This document shows, in pieces, positions 1-7,963 of a stretch of 19,121 bases of DNA. The translations under genes were made by a program, and so were the position numbers. Position 1 is the stretch's first letter. Each line of letters begins with the position of its first letter. Under the pieces are notes generated by a model. The model ran no database searches. It was given only the letters and a program-made list of their open reading frames with translations, and had not been told where the DNA came from. The stretch comes from Bacteroidales bacterium (GTDB lineage Bacteria > Bacteroidota > Bacteroidia > Bacteroidales > JAOZTL01): assembly GCA_029942205.1 (NCBI GenBank), contig JAOZTL010000006.1, positions 1-19,121 on the forward strand. The letters run 5' to 3'.

Positions 1-932
1 ACCCATTCCAAAGAATCTACTCGGAAATTTTGTGATGCCCAACTGGCATAATTCTCGCGTATTGGCTCTTTGGCCGTCATTGTTGTTCGTAAATATTCTC
101 TAAAATAAGGAGCTAAACCGAGCTTATGATCTACTTTCTGATAATTCAAAACTAACGGTAATACTTTTAGTGAATCAAATTCAGACACAGTAATGTAATC
201 GTAACGTTGCATTTGACTCAATACCACATTTCTTCGTTTTAATGTTAATTCATTACGTCGCACAGGGTTATAATACGATGGATTTTTTGCCATCCCAACC
301 AGCATGGCGGCTTCTTCTATGTTTAATTCTTTGGGCGATTTATTAAAATATACTTTTGATGATGATTTAATTCCAACGGCATTGTTCAAGAAATCAAACT
401 TATTCAAGTACATCGCCAATATTTCATCTTTGGTGTAGCTTTTTTCTAATTTTATAGCTATCACCCATTCTCTTAATTTCCGAAAGATCATTGCTATTTT
501 AGAATCAAACTGCTCGCGTGGAAACAGCATTTTGGCTAATTGCTGAGAAATAGTACTTCCGCCTCCTGAGCTTCGATTTCCTCCCAATACTGTTTTTACA
601 ATCACACGGGCTAAACTACGAAAGTCAATGCCCGAATGCTGATAAAAACGCACATCTTCGGTTGCCACCAATGCATTTATCAGAAAAGGACTCAATTCAT
701 CGAATTGTACCAAACTCCTGTTTTCTCTGAAATAAGTACCTATCACCACTTGATCGGATGAATACACTTCGGAAGCTAAATTGCTTTTTGGATTTTCTAA
801 TTCTTCAAAAGTGGGCATAAAACCTAAAGCTCCGAAAGAAATTAATGTCAGCACTAAAATTCCAATTATCAGCGGTGCTGCAAATGTTATCCAAAATAAT
901 TTTGTGAAAAATTTTATTTTTTTCTCGTCCAT
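1..932 (-). CDS. mrcA: Penicillin-binding protein 1A, N-terminal part (cut by window edge)
   Basis: This is a class A penicillin-binding protein that polymerises and cross-links peptidoglycan at the outer face of the inner membrane. Translating the minus strand from ATG 932 gives 310 complete codons with no stop before position 1. Residues 10-36 form the single N-terminal membrane anchor. The GT51 transglycosylase domain follows: ATEDVRFYQHSGID at 90-103 holds the catalytic Glu92, then GGSTISQQLAK at 124-134, KLREWVIAIKLEKSYTKDEI at 152-171 and AMYLN at 173-177. GIKSSSKVYF (187-196) is also typical of the family. The transpeptidase half lies beyond the window. The gene is divergent from topA, and its leader carries repeat copy A. 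The family is certain; the symbol mrcA follows common usage and could equally be pbpF or ponA. Confidence 0.93.
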   Translation of the reverse strand, partial: MDEKKIKFFTKLFWITFAAPLIIGILVLTLISFGALGFMPTFEELENPKSNLASEVYSSDQVVIGTYFRENRSLVQFDELSPFLINALVATEDVRFYQHSGIDFRSLARVIVKTVLGGNRSSGGGSTISQQLAKMLFPREQFDSKIAMIFRKLREWVIAIKLEKSYTKDEILAMYLNKFDFLNNAVGIKSSSKVYFNKSPKELNIEEAAMLVGMAKNPSYYNPVRRNELTLKRRNVVLSQMQRYDYITVSEFDSLKVLPLVLNYQKVDHKLGLAPYFREYLRTTMTAKEPIRENYASWASQNFRVDSLEW

Positions 933-951
933 AACTGTTGATAAATTACAT

Positions 952-1012
952 AAGGTCTTCGACCTTTTTGATGTTACTTACGTAATTCTGTAAATTCGTA
1001 CTATTCAATAAA
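952..1012 (-). repeat. Dispersed palindromic repeat, copy A, in the PBP1A leader
   Basis: On the minus strand the core reads AAGGTC-GAA-GACCTT, a 6-3-6 inverted repeat (952-966). It is preceded by a run of A and by CGTAAGTAACATC (970-982). Copy B upstream of the TonB receptor matches nearly base for base across the core and recognisably out to about 1012. The element ends 20 nt before the PBP1A start codon and has the same orientation relative to its gene as copy B. Function is unknown: it could be an operator, a leader-RNA hairpin or a mobile palindromic repeat. Confidence 0.7.
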
Positions 1013-1062
1013 ATACAGAATTATTAAATGTGAGGCTAATTTTTGTCCACCTTCTTAATTGG

Positions 1063-1070
1063 CAAAAATA
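1063..1070 (-). promoter_or_regulatory. Candidate -7 box for PBP1A
   Basis: The minus-strand octamer TATTTTTG fits the Bacteroidota -7 consensus TAnnTTTG. A start a few bases downstream would give a leader of about 125 nt that includes repeat copy A. No -33 TTTG was found at the usual distance, so this is weak. Confidence 0.25.
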
Positions 1071-1232
1071 GTAAATTATTTTAGCTCTTAGCTATGTTTA
1101 GAAAAAATTGTTTATTTTAAATACAGATAATAAGCTGATTATTAACACAAAAGATTGTTTTTCTTTTTTTCATCAATAAAAAAAATGAAAAAAATTTGAA
1201 GTTCGGAATCTTATTTCGTTATTTTGCACATT

Positions 1233-1240
1233 TATTTTTG
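1233..1240 (+). promoter_or_regulatory. Candidate -7 box for topA
   Basis: The octamer TATTTTTG fits the TAnnTTTG consensus and lies 24 nt before the topA ATG, giving a short leader. There is no clear -33 TTTG at about 19 nt upstream. In such AT-rich sequence the match could be chance. Confidence 0.3.
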
Positions 1241-1264
1241 TAATACGAAATTTATCTAAATTTG

Positions 1265-3844
1265 ATGGAAGATAATTTAGTCATAGTAGAGTCCCCTGCG
1301 AAAGCAAAAACAATAGAGAAATTTTTGGGTAAAGATTTTTTGGTTAAATCCAGTTTTGGACATATTCGTGATCTAGCAAAAAAGGATTTCGGTATCGATA
1401 CTGAAAACGAATATACTCCTAATTATGAAGTTTCTGCCGATAAACGAAAAGTGGTAAGTGAACTTCGTAAATTGAGTAAAGCTGCAAAAACAGTATGGCT
1501 CGCTTCCGATGAAGATCGTGAAGGAGAGGCCATTGCTTGGCACTTGGCTGAGGAGTTAAAGTTAAAAGCTGCAAAAACAAAGCGGATTGTTTTTCACGAA
1601 ATCACCAAAAATGCGATACTAAACGCAATCAAAAATCCGAGGGATATTGATCAAAACTTGGTGGATGCACAGCAAGCTCGCCGAATACTCGACCGTTTGG
1701 TTGGTTTTGAACTATCACCCGTTTTGTGGCGGAAAGTAAAACCCTCGTTATCAGCAGGTAGAGTGCAATCAGTTGCAGTAAAACTGTTAGTAGAGCGTGA
1801 ACGTGAAATAATCAATTTTAAAACAGAATCTGCCTATAAAATAACAGCCATATTCAAACTTACCGATGATGATGGAAATTCTCACGAATTGAAAGCGGAA
1901 TTACCTCAACGGTTGAAAAGTCAAAAAGAAGCGAAAGATTTTTTAGAAAAATGTAAGCCTGCATCGTTTTCTATTCAAGATATAGAGAAAAAACCAGGGA
2001 AAAAATCACCTTCAGCACCTTTCACTACTTCCACTTTACAACAAGAAGCAAGCATAAAGCTGGGCTACTCGGTGGCTCAAACCATGACCATTGCTCAGAA
2101 ATTATACGAAAGCGGAAAAATAACTTACATGCGTACCGATTCGGTGAACTTATCCGAAACGGCTATGCAAGCAGCCAAAAACGCAATTGTTGCCGACTTT
2201 GGAGAAAAATACGCAAAAGCACGCCGCTACAAAACCAAAGCTAAAGGTGCACAAGAGGCTCACGAGGCCATTCGCCCCACCTCTATGGAACGTGTAGCGA
2301 GTAGCAACTACTCCGAGCAACGCCTGTACGAATTGATATGGAGACGCACCATGGCTTCGCAAATGAGCGATGCTTTGCTCGAAAAAACGACGGTGAAAAT
2401 TACTATTTCTACTTTAGATGTAAATTTGGTCGCATCGGGAGAAATTCTAAAATTTGACGGCTTTCTGAAAATATACGGGAATAATGCAGAAAAAAGTAAA
2501 GCCATTAAAGGATTATTACCTCCTTTGAAAAAAAATCAAGTCCTTGATCTTGATTTTATGGAGGCTACTGAACGGTTCACCAACCACCCTCCCCGATTCA
2601 CGGAGGCTAGTTTGGTCAAAAAATTGGAAGAGCTAGGAATCGGTCGTCCATCGACTTATGCGCCTACCATTTCGACCATTCAGAAACGAACATACGTCAT
2701 TAAAGAAGATAGAGACGGGAAAGAACGGGAATATGATTACTTAAAACTGAAAAGTAAGCGTATTACGCAAAAAAAACAAACAGAAATTACTGGTACTGAA
2801 AAGGCAAAACTTTTTCCTACCGATATTGGTATGGTTGTCAATGACTTTTTACAAGAACACTTCGACGAAATCATGGACTTTAACTTTACTGCCAAAGTAG
2901 AAAAAGACTTTGACAAAATAGCTTCGGGAAAACTGGTTTGGAATAAAATGATTGACCAATTCTATAAACCTTTTCATAAACAAGTAACCGACACGATCGA
3001 AAATTCTGAGCGAAATACTGGCGAACGAATATTAGGAAAAGACCCCGAAACAGGAAAAACAATTCTTGTTAGAATCGGGAAATTTGGTCCTATCGTGCAA
3101 CTTGGCGAATCGGGCGACGAAAATGAAAAGCCTATTTTTGCTAGCTTACAAAAGGATCAACACCTAGAAACGATTACTTTTGAAGAAGCAATCATTCAAC
3201 TCAAACACAGCCACGAAGGGCGTTACTTAGGCGATCATCCCAAAAGTGGAAAGAAAATATCTGCCCGTATAGGGCGATTTGGTCCTATGGTGCAACTTGG
3301 AGAACAAAATGATACCGAAAAACCAGAATATGCCTCGCTCAAAAAAGGACAAACTGTAGACACAATCAGTCTCGAAGAAGCCTTGGATTTGCTACGCCTG
3401 CCTCGTACTATCGGAACTTACGAAGACAAAGTAGTAGTGGCTGCAATCGGTAGATTTGGTCCTTACATACGCCATGATGCGAAATTTGTTTCTCTGAAAA
3501 AAACGGATGATCCCTACACTATCGAGCTGGAAAGAGGTATTGAATTGATCGAAGAAAAAAGAGAAAAAGATAGAAAAAAATTAATCAAAGAATTTGATAA
3601 ATCAGAGATTAAAGTCATTAAAGACAGGTGGAATAGACCTTGTATCTTTTATAAGAAAAAATATTATTCCTTATCAAAAGAGATTGTTCCTGAAGATTTA
3701 TCACTGAAAGATTGTAAAAAAATAATTGACGAAAATACCACCGAAAAGAAAACAACTAAAAAGAAAAGTACAACAAAAAAAACAGCAGCGAAAAAAACAA
3801 CTAAAAAAGCACCCGCTAAAAAGAAAGTTACTAAGAAAAAATAA
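1265..3844 (+). CDS. topA: DNA topoisomerase I (type IA)
   Basis: TopA relaxes negative supercoils by transient cleavage of one DNA strand through a 5'-phosphotyrosyl link. The start is placed at ATG 1265 because it gives the usual MEDNLVIVESPAKAKTIEKF N-terminus; an in-frame TTG one codon earlier is less likely. The product is 859 aa. The Toprim domain shows Glu9 in VIVESPAKAKT and the acidic triad in DEDREGE (Asp82, Asp84, Glu86). The active-site tyrosine is Tyr288 in KITYMRTDSVNLS. The C-terminal part lacks zinc-finger cysteine clusters. It has instead three glycine-rich topoisomerase C-terminal repeats of the pattern IGRFGP(I/M/Y), centred near residues 600, 675 and 735. A final tail of about 35 residues is almost only Lys, Thr, Ala and Pro, like a histone H1 tail. 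The gene is followed after 6 nt by the arginase-fold gene, so the two are probably co-transcribed. Confidence 0.97.
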   Translation: MEDNLVIVESPAKAKTIEKFLGKDFLVKSSFGHIRDLAKKDFGIDTENEYTPNYEVSADKRKVVSELRKLSKAAKTVWLASDEDREGEAIAWHLAEELKLKAAKTKRIVFHEITKNAILNAIKNPRDIDQNLVDAQQARRILDRLVGFELSPVLWRKVKPSLSAGRVQSVAVKLLVEREREIINFKTESAYKITAIFKLTDDDGNSHELKAELPQRLKSQKEAKDFLEKCKPASFSIQDIEKKPGKKSPSAPFTTSTLQQEASIKLGYSVAQTMTIAQKLYESGKITYMRTDSVNLSETAMQAAKNAIVADFGEKYAKARRYKTKAKGAQEAHEAIRPTSMERVASSNYSEQRLYELIWRRTMASQMSDALLEKTTVKITISTLDVNLVASGEILKFDGFLKIYGNNAEKSKAIKGLLPPLKKNQVLDLDFMEATERFTNHPPRFTEASLVKKLEELGIGRPSTYAPTISTIQKRTYVIKEDRDGKEREYDYLKLKSKRITQKKQTEITGTEKAKLFPTDIGMVVNDFLQEHFDEIMDFNFTAKVEKDFDKIASGKLVWNKMIDQFYKPFHKQVTDTIENSERNTGERILGKDPETGKTILVRIGKFGPIVQLGESGDENEKPIFASLQKDQHLETITFEEAIIQLKHSHEGRYLGDHPKSGKKISARIGRFGPMVQLGEQNDTEKPEYASLKKGQTVDTISLEEALDLLRLPRTIGTYEDKVVVAAIGRFGPYIRHDAKFVSLKKTDDPYTIELERGIELIEEKREKDRKKLIKEFDKSEIKVIKDRWNRPCIFYKKKYYSLSKEIVPEDLSLKDCKKIIDENTTEKKTTKKKSTTKKTAAKKTTKKAPAKKKVTKKK

Positions 3845-3850
3845 AATCGC

Positions 3851-5008
3851 ATGGACTTAAATCTGTATTTCGAACCGATTGACCTAGACGTATTTCGGTC
3901 TACTGATTTGGAACAAAGCTTACAGTACATATCCATCATCAAACACACGACGGATAAACCAATAAAGTATATCGAAAACTATGATATTGCTATTTTTGGT
4001 GTGGGCGAAGAGCGACTATCTGACAATAAAGGCTGTGCTAATGCGCCAGATGAAATACGAAGAGAATTATACAAACTTTATCTGCCTGCAACGGTAAAAA
4101 AAATAATAGACTTAGGTAATCTTAAACTTGGAGCAAGCATAAATGATACTTACGCAGCAGTAAAAGATATTCTTGTTTTCTTGCAAAAAAAACAAGTGAT
4201 CTCGATTATCATCGGTGGCTCTCAGGACTTGACTTACCCGTGTTATCGTGCATACGAGAAACTAGAGCAAGAAATTAATTTAGTAACAATAGATGCTCGA
4301 TTTGATTTGGGAAACTCCGAAGATAAATTCGATTCCAAATCGTATTTAAGCAAAATTGTTCTCGAACACGGCAAGCAGTTATTTAACTTTACCAATATCG
4401 GCTACCAAAGCTATTATGTTTCGCCACAAGAAACGGAATTGATGCAAAAACTTTATTTTGACACTTTCAGAATCGGTCAATTACGAAACGATTTGCGCGA
4501 AGCAGAACCAGCACTACGTGATGCCGACATTGTCTCGATCGACATCAATGCCATCAGACAAAGTGATGCTCCTGGTAACAAAACACCCTCTGCCAATGGA
4601 TTTTATGGTGAAGAAATTTGTCAACTAGCACGCTATGCAGGCATGAGCGATAGAGTTAGTACATTTGGTTTATTTGAAATAAATCCTCTTTTTGATTTTA
4701 GAAATCAAACCGTATCTTTATCTGCTCAAATAATTTGGTATTTCATAGAAGGCGTTTTTTTACGAAAAAAAGATTTTCCATACACAAACGTAAAAGAGTA
4801 TACCAAATTTATTGTTGATTTTGATAGCGAAAATCAAGATATTATTTTTTATAAAAGTAATAAATCGGATAGGTGGTGGCTCGAAGTACCACAAATTGAT
4901 TCTATTAATAATAAAAAAATAATCCCCTGTTCGTATCAAGATTATCAAAAAGCTTGTCGGAAAGAAATTCCTGACAGGTGGTGGAAAATGTTTCAAAAAA
5001 TAAATTAA
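3851..5008 (+). CDS. Arginase/formimidoylglutamase-fold protein with degenerate metal site
   Basis: This 385-aa protein aligns with the ureohydrolase (arginase, agmatinase, formimidoylglutamase) family, whose members hydrolyse guanidino or formimino groups with two Mn ions. The landmarks are present but altered. Canonical GGDH is GGSQ (Gln125). Canonical DAHxD is DARFD (Asp148, Arg150, Asp152). Canonical SIDxD is SIDIN (Asp231, Asn233). Three of the six metal ligands are therefore missing, and I infer that the protein is not an ordinary metallohydrolase. The later FEINP (275-279) and the overall spacing are kept. The C-terminal extension of about 85 residues carries two DRWW motifs (340-343 and 375-378). 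The ATG lies 6 nt after topA, suggesting coupled expression; porP and the gld genes follow after a spacer of about 300 nt. Database pipelines may call it formimidoylglutamase (hutG), but no His-utilisation genes are nearby. Confidence 0.85.
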   Translation: MDLNLYFEPIDLDVFRSTDLEQSLQYISIIKHTTDKPIKYIENYDIAIFGVGEERLSDNKGCANAPDEIRRELYKLYLPATVKKIIDLGNLKLGASINDTYAAVKDILVFLQKKQVISIIIGGSQDLTYPCYRAYEKLEQEINLVTIDARFDLGNSEDKFDSKSYLSKIVLEHGKQLFNFTNIGYQSYYVSPQETELMQKLYFDTFRIGQLRNDLREAEPALRDADIVSIDINAIRQSDAPGNKTPSANGFYGEEICQLARYAGMSDRVSTFGLFEINPLFDFRNQTVSLSAQIIWYFIEGVFLRKKDFPYTNVKEYTKFIVDFDSENQDIIFYKSNKSDRWWLEVPQIDSINNKKIIPCSYQDYQKACRKEIPDRWWKMFQKIN

Positions 5009-5312
5009 ATTTTTACACATAATTTATTACTCTAAAATTAGTTCTATAAATCAACAACTTAGCTTGTGAATATATTTTTAAAACTTTTTATTTTAATTGA
5101 TAAAAGCCAAAAAATCGAACATTTATTTGATTTATACGTATAAATAAGTATGTAAAGTATAATAATACATGTTTTGTAATAAAAAACGAGACATAATTAT
5201 TTGGCACACATCTTGTTTTTATTAAGGACAGATAGGCTATACTATTTTGAGATTAAATTTAGAAGTTTTGTTTTTGTTTTTCATCCTGTAATTTTTTAGT
5301 CGCCATAATATA
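5009..5312. other. Spacer before the T9SS cluster
   Basis: This AT-rich stretch has no open frame worth calling. It probably contains the promoter for porP. I found no exact TAnnTTTG box at a good distance; TATTTTG near 5243-5249 is the nearest, one base short. No GC-rich hairpin terminator follows the arginase-fold gene, so read-through from topA is possible. Confidence 0.4.
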
Positions 5313-6254
5313 ATGAGAAAAATAGTATTTATCATATTTATCCTTTTCACAGTAGGAGTAAATGCCCAACAGGATCCACAATTTAGTCATAACATGTTTA
5401 ATTTGACTGAGCTAAATCCTGCAAATTCGGGACTAAACGGAAATATTTGTACTAAATTAATTAGTCGCCAGCAATGGGTCGGACTAGAAGGAAGCCCAAA
5501 TACAACGCTATTTACAGCCGATGCAAAAATTGATTTTTTAGGAATAAGCCACGGAGTTGGTATTAGCATAATTGATGATAGGCTTGGTTTAGAAAAAAAC
5601 TTTAATGCAGCAGCTAATTATGCCTACCATCAAGCACTAGCTAATGGAATACTTAGTATAGGAACTTCTTTAGGCATACAAAATAAAGCATTTGATGGTG
5701 AATGGCTAGAACCACAATACGAAGGAAATTTAACAGGAAGCGACCCTGCAATACCTACAAGTGGCGATCAAAATTCGATTTTTGATATAGATTTAGGATT
5801 AATGTATCATGCAGCTAATTATTATTTAGGTTTGTCTGTAACACATTTAACACAGCAAAGTTTTAAATTTAGCAATGTAGACCTTTCCTATCAAAAACGA
5901 CATTATTATTTGCTTGGAGGGTACAATGTAAATTTAGCTAGCTCGTTTATAGACATACAGCCATCTTTTTTGATCAAAACAGACGGCAATTCGAGTCAAT
6001 TTAGTTTTAATGTCAATGCGTTATACAATAAAAAAATTTGGCTTGGCGTTACTTATAGAGCAGAAGATGCTATGATTGTTTTAGCTGGTATCGAATTGAT
6101 TAATGGACTAAAAATAGGATATGCGTATGATTTAGTAACATCTAAATTAAAAACACCAAGTAGCGGATCTCACGAAATAATGTTGGGCTATTGTTTCGAG
6201 ATCGGATTAGATAAAAAAAGCCCTCAAAGATACAAAAGTGTGCGATTTTTGTAG
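5313..6254 (+). CDS. porP: PorP/SprF family T9SS outer-membrane protein
   Basis: This 313-aa outer-membrane beta-barrel belongs to the PorP/SprF family. It serves the type IX secretion machine; family members help export or anchor particular surface proteins such as adhesins. A signal peptide (residues 1-19, cleavage after NAQ) is followed by the family signature: QDPQFSHNMFN (21-31), then LNPANSGLNG and RQQWVG. The rest alternates short hydrophobic and polar stretches as expected for strands. It lies 49 nt upstream of gldK in the same direction, the usual order in Bacteroidota. The start is fixed by the signal peptide. Paralogues of this family are common, so the exact partner cannot be told. 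Confidence 0.93.
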   Translation: MRKIVFIIFILFTVGVNAQQDPQFSHNMFNLTELNPANSGLNGNICTKLISRQQWVGLEGSPNTTLFTADAKIDFLGISHGVGISIIDDRLGLEKNFNAAANYAYHQALANGILSIGTSLGIQNKAFDGEWLEPQYEGNLTGSDPAIPTSGDQNSIFDIDLGLMYHAANYYLGLSVTHLTQQSFKFSNVDLSYQKRHYYLLGGYNVNLASSFIDIQPSFLIKTDGNSSQFSFNVNALYNKKIWLGVTYRAEDAMIVLAGIELINGLKIGYAYDLVTSKLKTPSSGSHEIMLGYCFEIGLDKKSPQRYKSVRFL

Positions 6255-6303
6255 ATAAAGAAAATGAAAACTATTGCTTTTGCAATTAAATACCAATGTT
6301 GTT

Positions 6304-7704
6304 ATGAAAAAAGTATTTTATTTATTAATGATTGTAGTTACGCTATCTAGTTGCGGAGGTAGCAAAGACACTGGGGATCTCATTGGAGTTCAAGACAGAA
6401 AAGACTGGTACGAGCCAGAGCCTTATGGAATGGCATTTATTCCTGTCGGATCATTCATTATGGGGCCAAACGACCAAGACGTTCCATTTGCAATGACCGC
6501 TCAATCGAAAAGTGTATCTATTGATCCTTTCTCGATGGACATTACAGAAATAACCAATAATGAATATCGACAGTTTGTATACTGGGTAAGAGATTCGATT
6601 GCTCGCAGATTGCTTGTTAAAGCAGAAATAGAAGGCTATAAAGCAGAAATTGACGACGACCGAGTTATCGATGGCTATGACCACGAAAACCCTAATACAT
6701 GTTTCCTTAATTGGGAAGAAGAAATCAAATGGAAAAGCGAAGAAGAGGAATATGTAGACGCTTTACGCCCATTATTCCTGCCTATTCAAGAACGTTTTTA
6801 TAGAAGAAAAGAAGTGGATGCCCGAAAAATTATCTACGAATACTCTTGGGTAGACCTAAAACAAGCAGCCAAAAAAAGTAATCGATACAATTTCAATAAA
6901 GATTACACTGGCGGCGAATACAAAGGCATGATTATTGACAGTAATGGAGAAGAAGTCAAAATAAAAGACCGTTCATCCTTTATTATGACTGCAAAATTAG
7001 ATGTTTACCCAGACACACTTGTTTGGATGGCCGATTACACATATTCATATAATGAGCCTTATGCAAAAAGTTATTTCTGGCATCCAGCATTCGATGATTA
7101 TCCTGTAGTTGGTGTTACTTGGAAACAAGCCAACGCATTTTGTATCTGGAGAACTCAATTAATGCATAATTATATGTCGAAAAAACAAGAGCCCCCGTAC
7201 CAAGATTACCGATTACCAACCGAGGCAGAGTGGGAATACGCAGCAAGAGGCGGCATGATGTTATCTATGTATCCATGGGGCGGACCTTACACTCGTAATG
7301 ATAAAGGATGCTTTATCGCAAACTTTAAAAACTTACGTGGTAATTATGGTGATGATGGTGCTAACGAAACGGTAGAAGTTGCAAAATATACCGCAAATGA
7401 ATACGGCTTATATGACATGTCGGGAAATGTAGCAGAATGGACATCTAACGCATTTGACGAATCAGCATACAGCTTTACGCACGATCTAAACCCTGACTAT
7501 ACTTACAATGCATTAGCAGGAGACGAACCAGTATTGAAACGCAAAGTAATTCGCGGTGGTTCATGGAAAGACATTGGATACTACCTACAAGTAGGAACAC
7601 GCACATACGAATACCAAGATACGGCCAAATCTTATATCGGCTTTAGATGTGTGAGATCTTACTTAGGAAGAGAAGATGGTGATTGGGATGCTAGTAATTA
7701 TTAA
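6304..7704 (+). CDS. gldK: GldK/PorK, T9SS ring lipoprotein
   Basis: GldK is an outer-membrane lipoprotein that forms, with GldN, the large periplasmic ring of the T9SS. The start is set at ATG 6304, which gives a lipoprotein signal ending in LSSC with Cys17 as the lipidated residue; an in-frame TTG 30 nt earlier would spoil that signal. The 466-aa product has the formylglycine-generating-enzyme (FGE-sulfatase/SUMF1) fold: YGMAFIPVGSFIMG (41-54), a DITEITNNEYRQF segment (79-91), VGVTWKQANAFCIWR, RLPTEAEWEYAARGG, YDMSGNVAEWTSNAF and a final RGGSW...IGFRCVR. An insertion rich in charged residues lies between about 100 and 250. In GldK the fold is structural and not known to be catalytic. It is preceded by porP and followed by a 259-nt gap before gldL. 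Confidence 0.97.
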   Translation: MKKVFYLLMIVVTLSSCGGSKDTGDLIGVQDRKDWYEPEPYGMAFIPVGSFIMGPNDQDVPFAMTAQSKSVSIDPFSMDITEITNNEYRQFVYWVRDSIARRLLVKAEIEGYKAEIDDDRVIDGYDHENPNTCFLNWEEEIKWKSEEEEYVDALRPLFLPIQERFYRRKEVDARKIIYEYSWVDLKQAAKKSNRYNFNKDYTGGEYKGMIIDSNGEEVKIKDRSSFIMTAKLDVYPDTLVWMADYTYSYNEPYAKSYFWHPAFDDYPVVGVTWKQANAFCIWRTQLMHNYMSKKQEPPYQDYRLPTEAEWEYAARGGMMLSMYPWGGPYTRNDKGCFIANFKNLRGNYGDDGANETVEVAKYTANEYGLYDMSGNVAEWTSNAFDESAYSFTHDLNPDYTYNALAGDEPVLKRKVIRGGSWKDIGYYLQVGTRTYEYQDTAKSYIGFRCVRSYLGREDGDWDASNY

Positions 7705-7802
7705 TCAAAATTTGTTTTATAAAATTAAAAGCTCATTAAATTAAAAAATAAAGAATAAATTCGATCTGCGTATTTTAATTTATTATAGACAAATTGATAC
7801 TA

Positions 7803-7817
7803 TAAATCAATGATTTA
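7803..7817. repeat. Short perfect inverted repeat in the gldK-gldL gap
   Basis: TAAATCA-A-TGATTTA is a 7-1-7 perfect palindrome about 100 nt after gldK and 147 nt before gldL. With one central base it is more like a protein-binding site than an RNA hairpin. The region is AT-only, so chance is possible. A run of ten T (7882-7891) lies downstream. Confidence 0.3.
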
Positions 7818-7963
7818 GATTAATGAAAAGTAGTAAAAACTTTTATCTGCAAACTTAACTCACTGAAATTATTTAATTTAATTTTTTTTTTGAAAAATTA
7901 AGTCGTATATTGAAACACGAAAAAAACAATTCATTTATTTATTAATTAAACAAATTTATAATT

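Larger units (their letters stand above)
933..1264. other. Divergent intergenic region between PBP1A and topA
   Basis: This AT-rich spacer of about 330 nt has no convincing gene; a short plus-strand open frame over 781-993 is antisense to PBP1A and has no homology I recognise. It must hold both promoters. It contains repeat copy A (952 to about 1012) and two -7-like boxes matching the Bacteroidota TAnnTTTG pattern. One is at 1063-1070 on the minus strand facing PBP1A, the other at 1233-1240 on the plus strand facing topA. Neither has a well-spaced -33 TTG partner. Confidence 0.6.

Noticed and set aside
949..951. ATG-TAA start-stop in the PBP1A leader
   Set aside because: A start codon followed at once by a stop is expected by chance in such sequence and is not present at copy B.
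952..969. Hairpin plus T-run on the plus strand read as an intrinsic terminator
   Set aside because: No plus-strand gene lies upstream, the stem is short, and the same element recurs before another gene, so a repeat or regulatory reading fits better.
1262..1264. TTG start for topA
   Set aside because: The ATG one codon later gives the standard N-terminus.
3664..3948. Minus-strand open frame opposite the topA tail
   Set aside because: It is a shadow of the lysine-rich repeat: the Phe/Val-rich product is the complement of AAA/AAG/ACA codons.
6264..6350. Short open frame MKTIAFAIKYQ before gldK
   Set aside because: It overlaps gldK in another frame, is under 30 codons and has no family features.
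6304..7704. GldK as an active formylglycine-generating enzyme
   Set aside because: The fold matches, but the lipoprotein signal and T9SS neighbours identify it as the ring protein, for which no catalysis is known.
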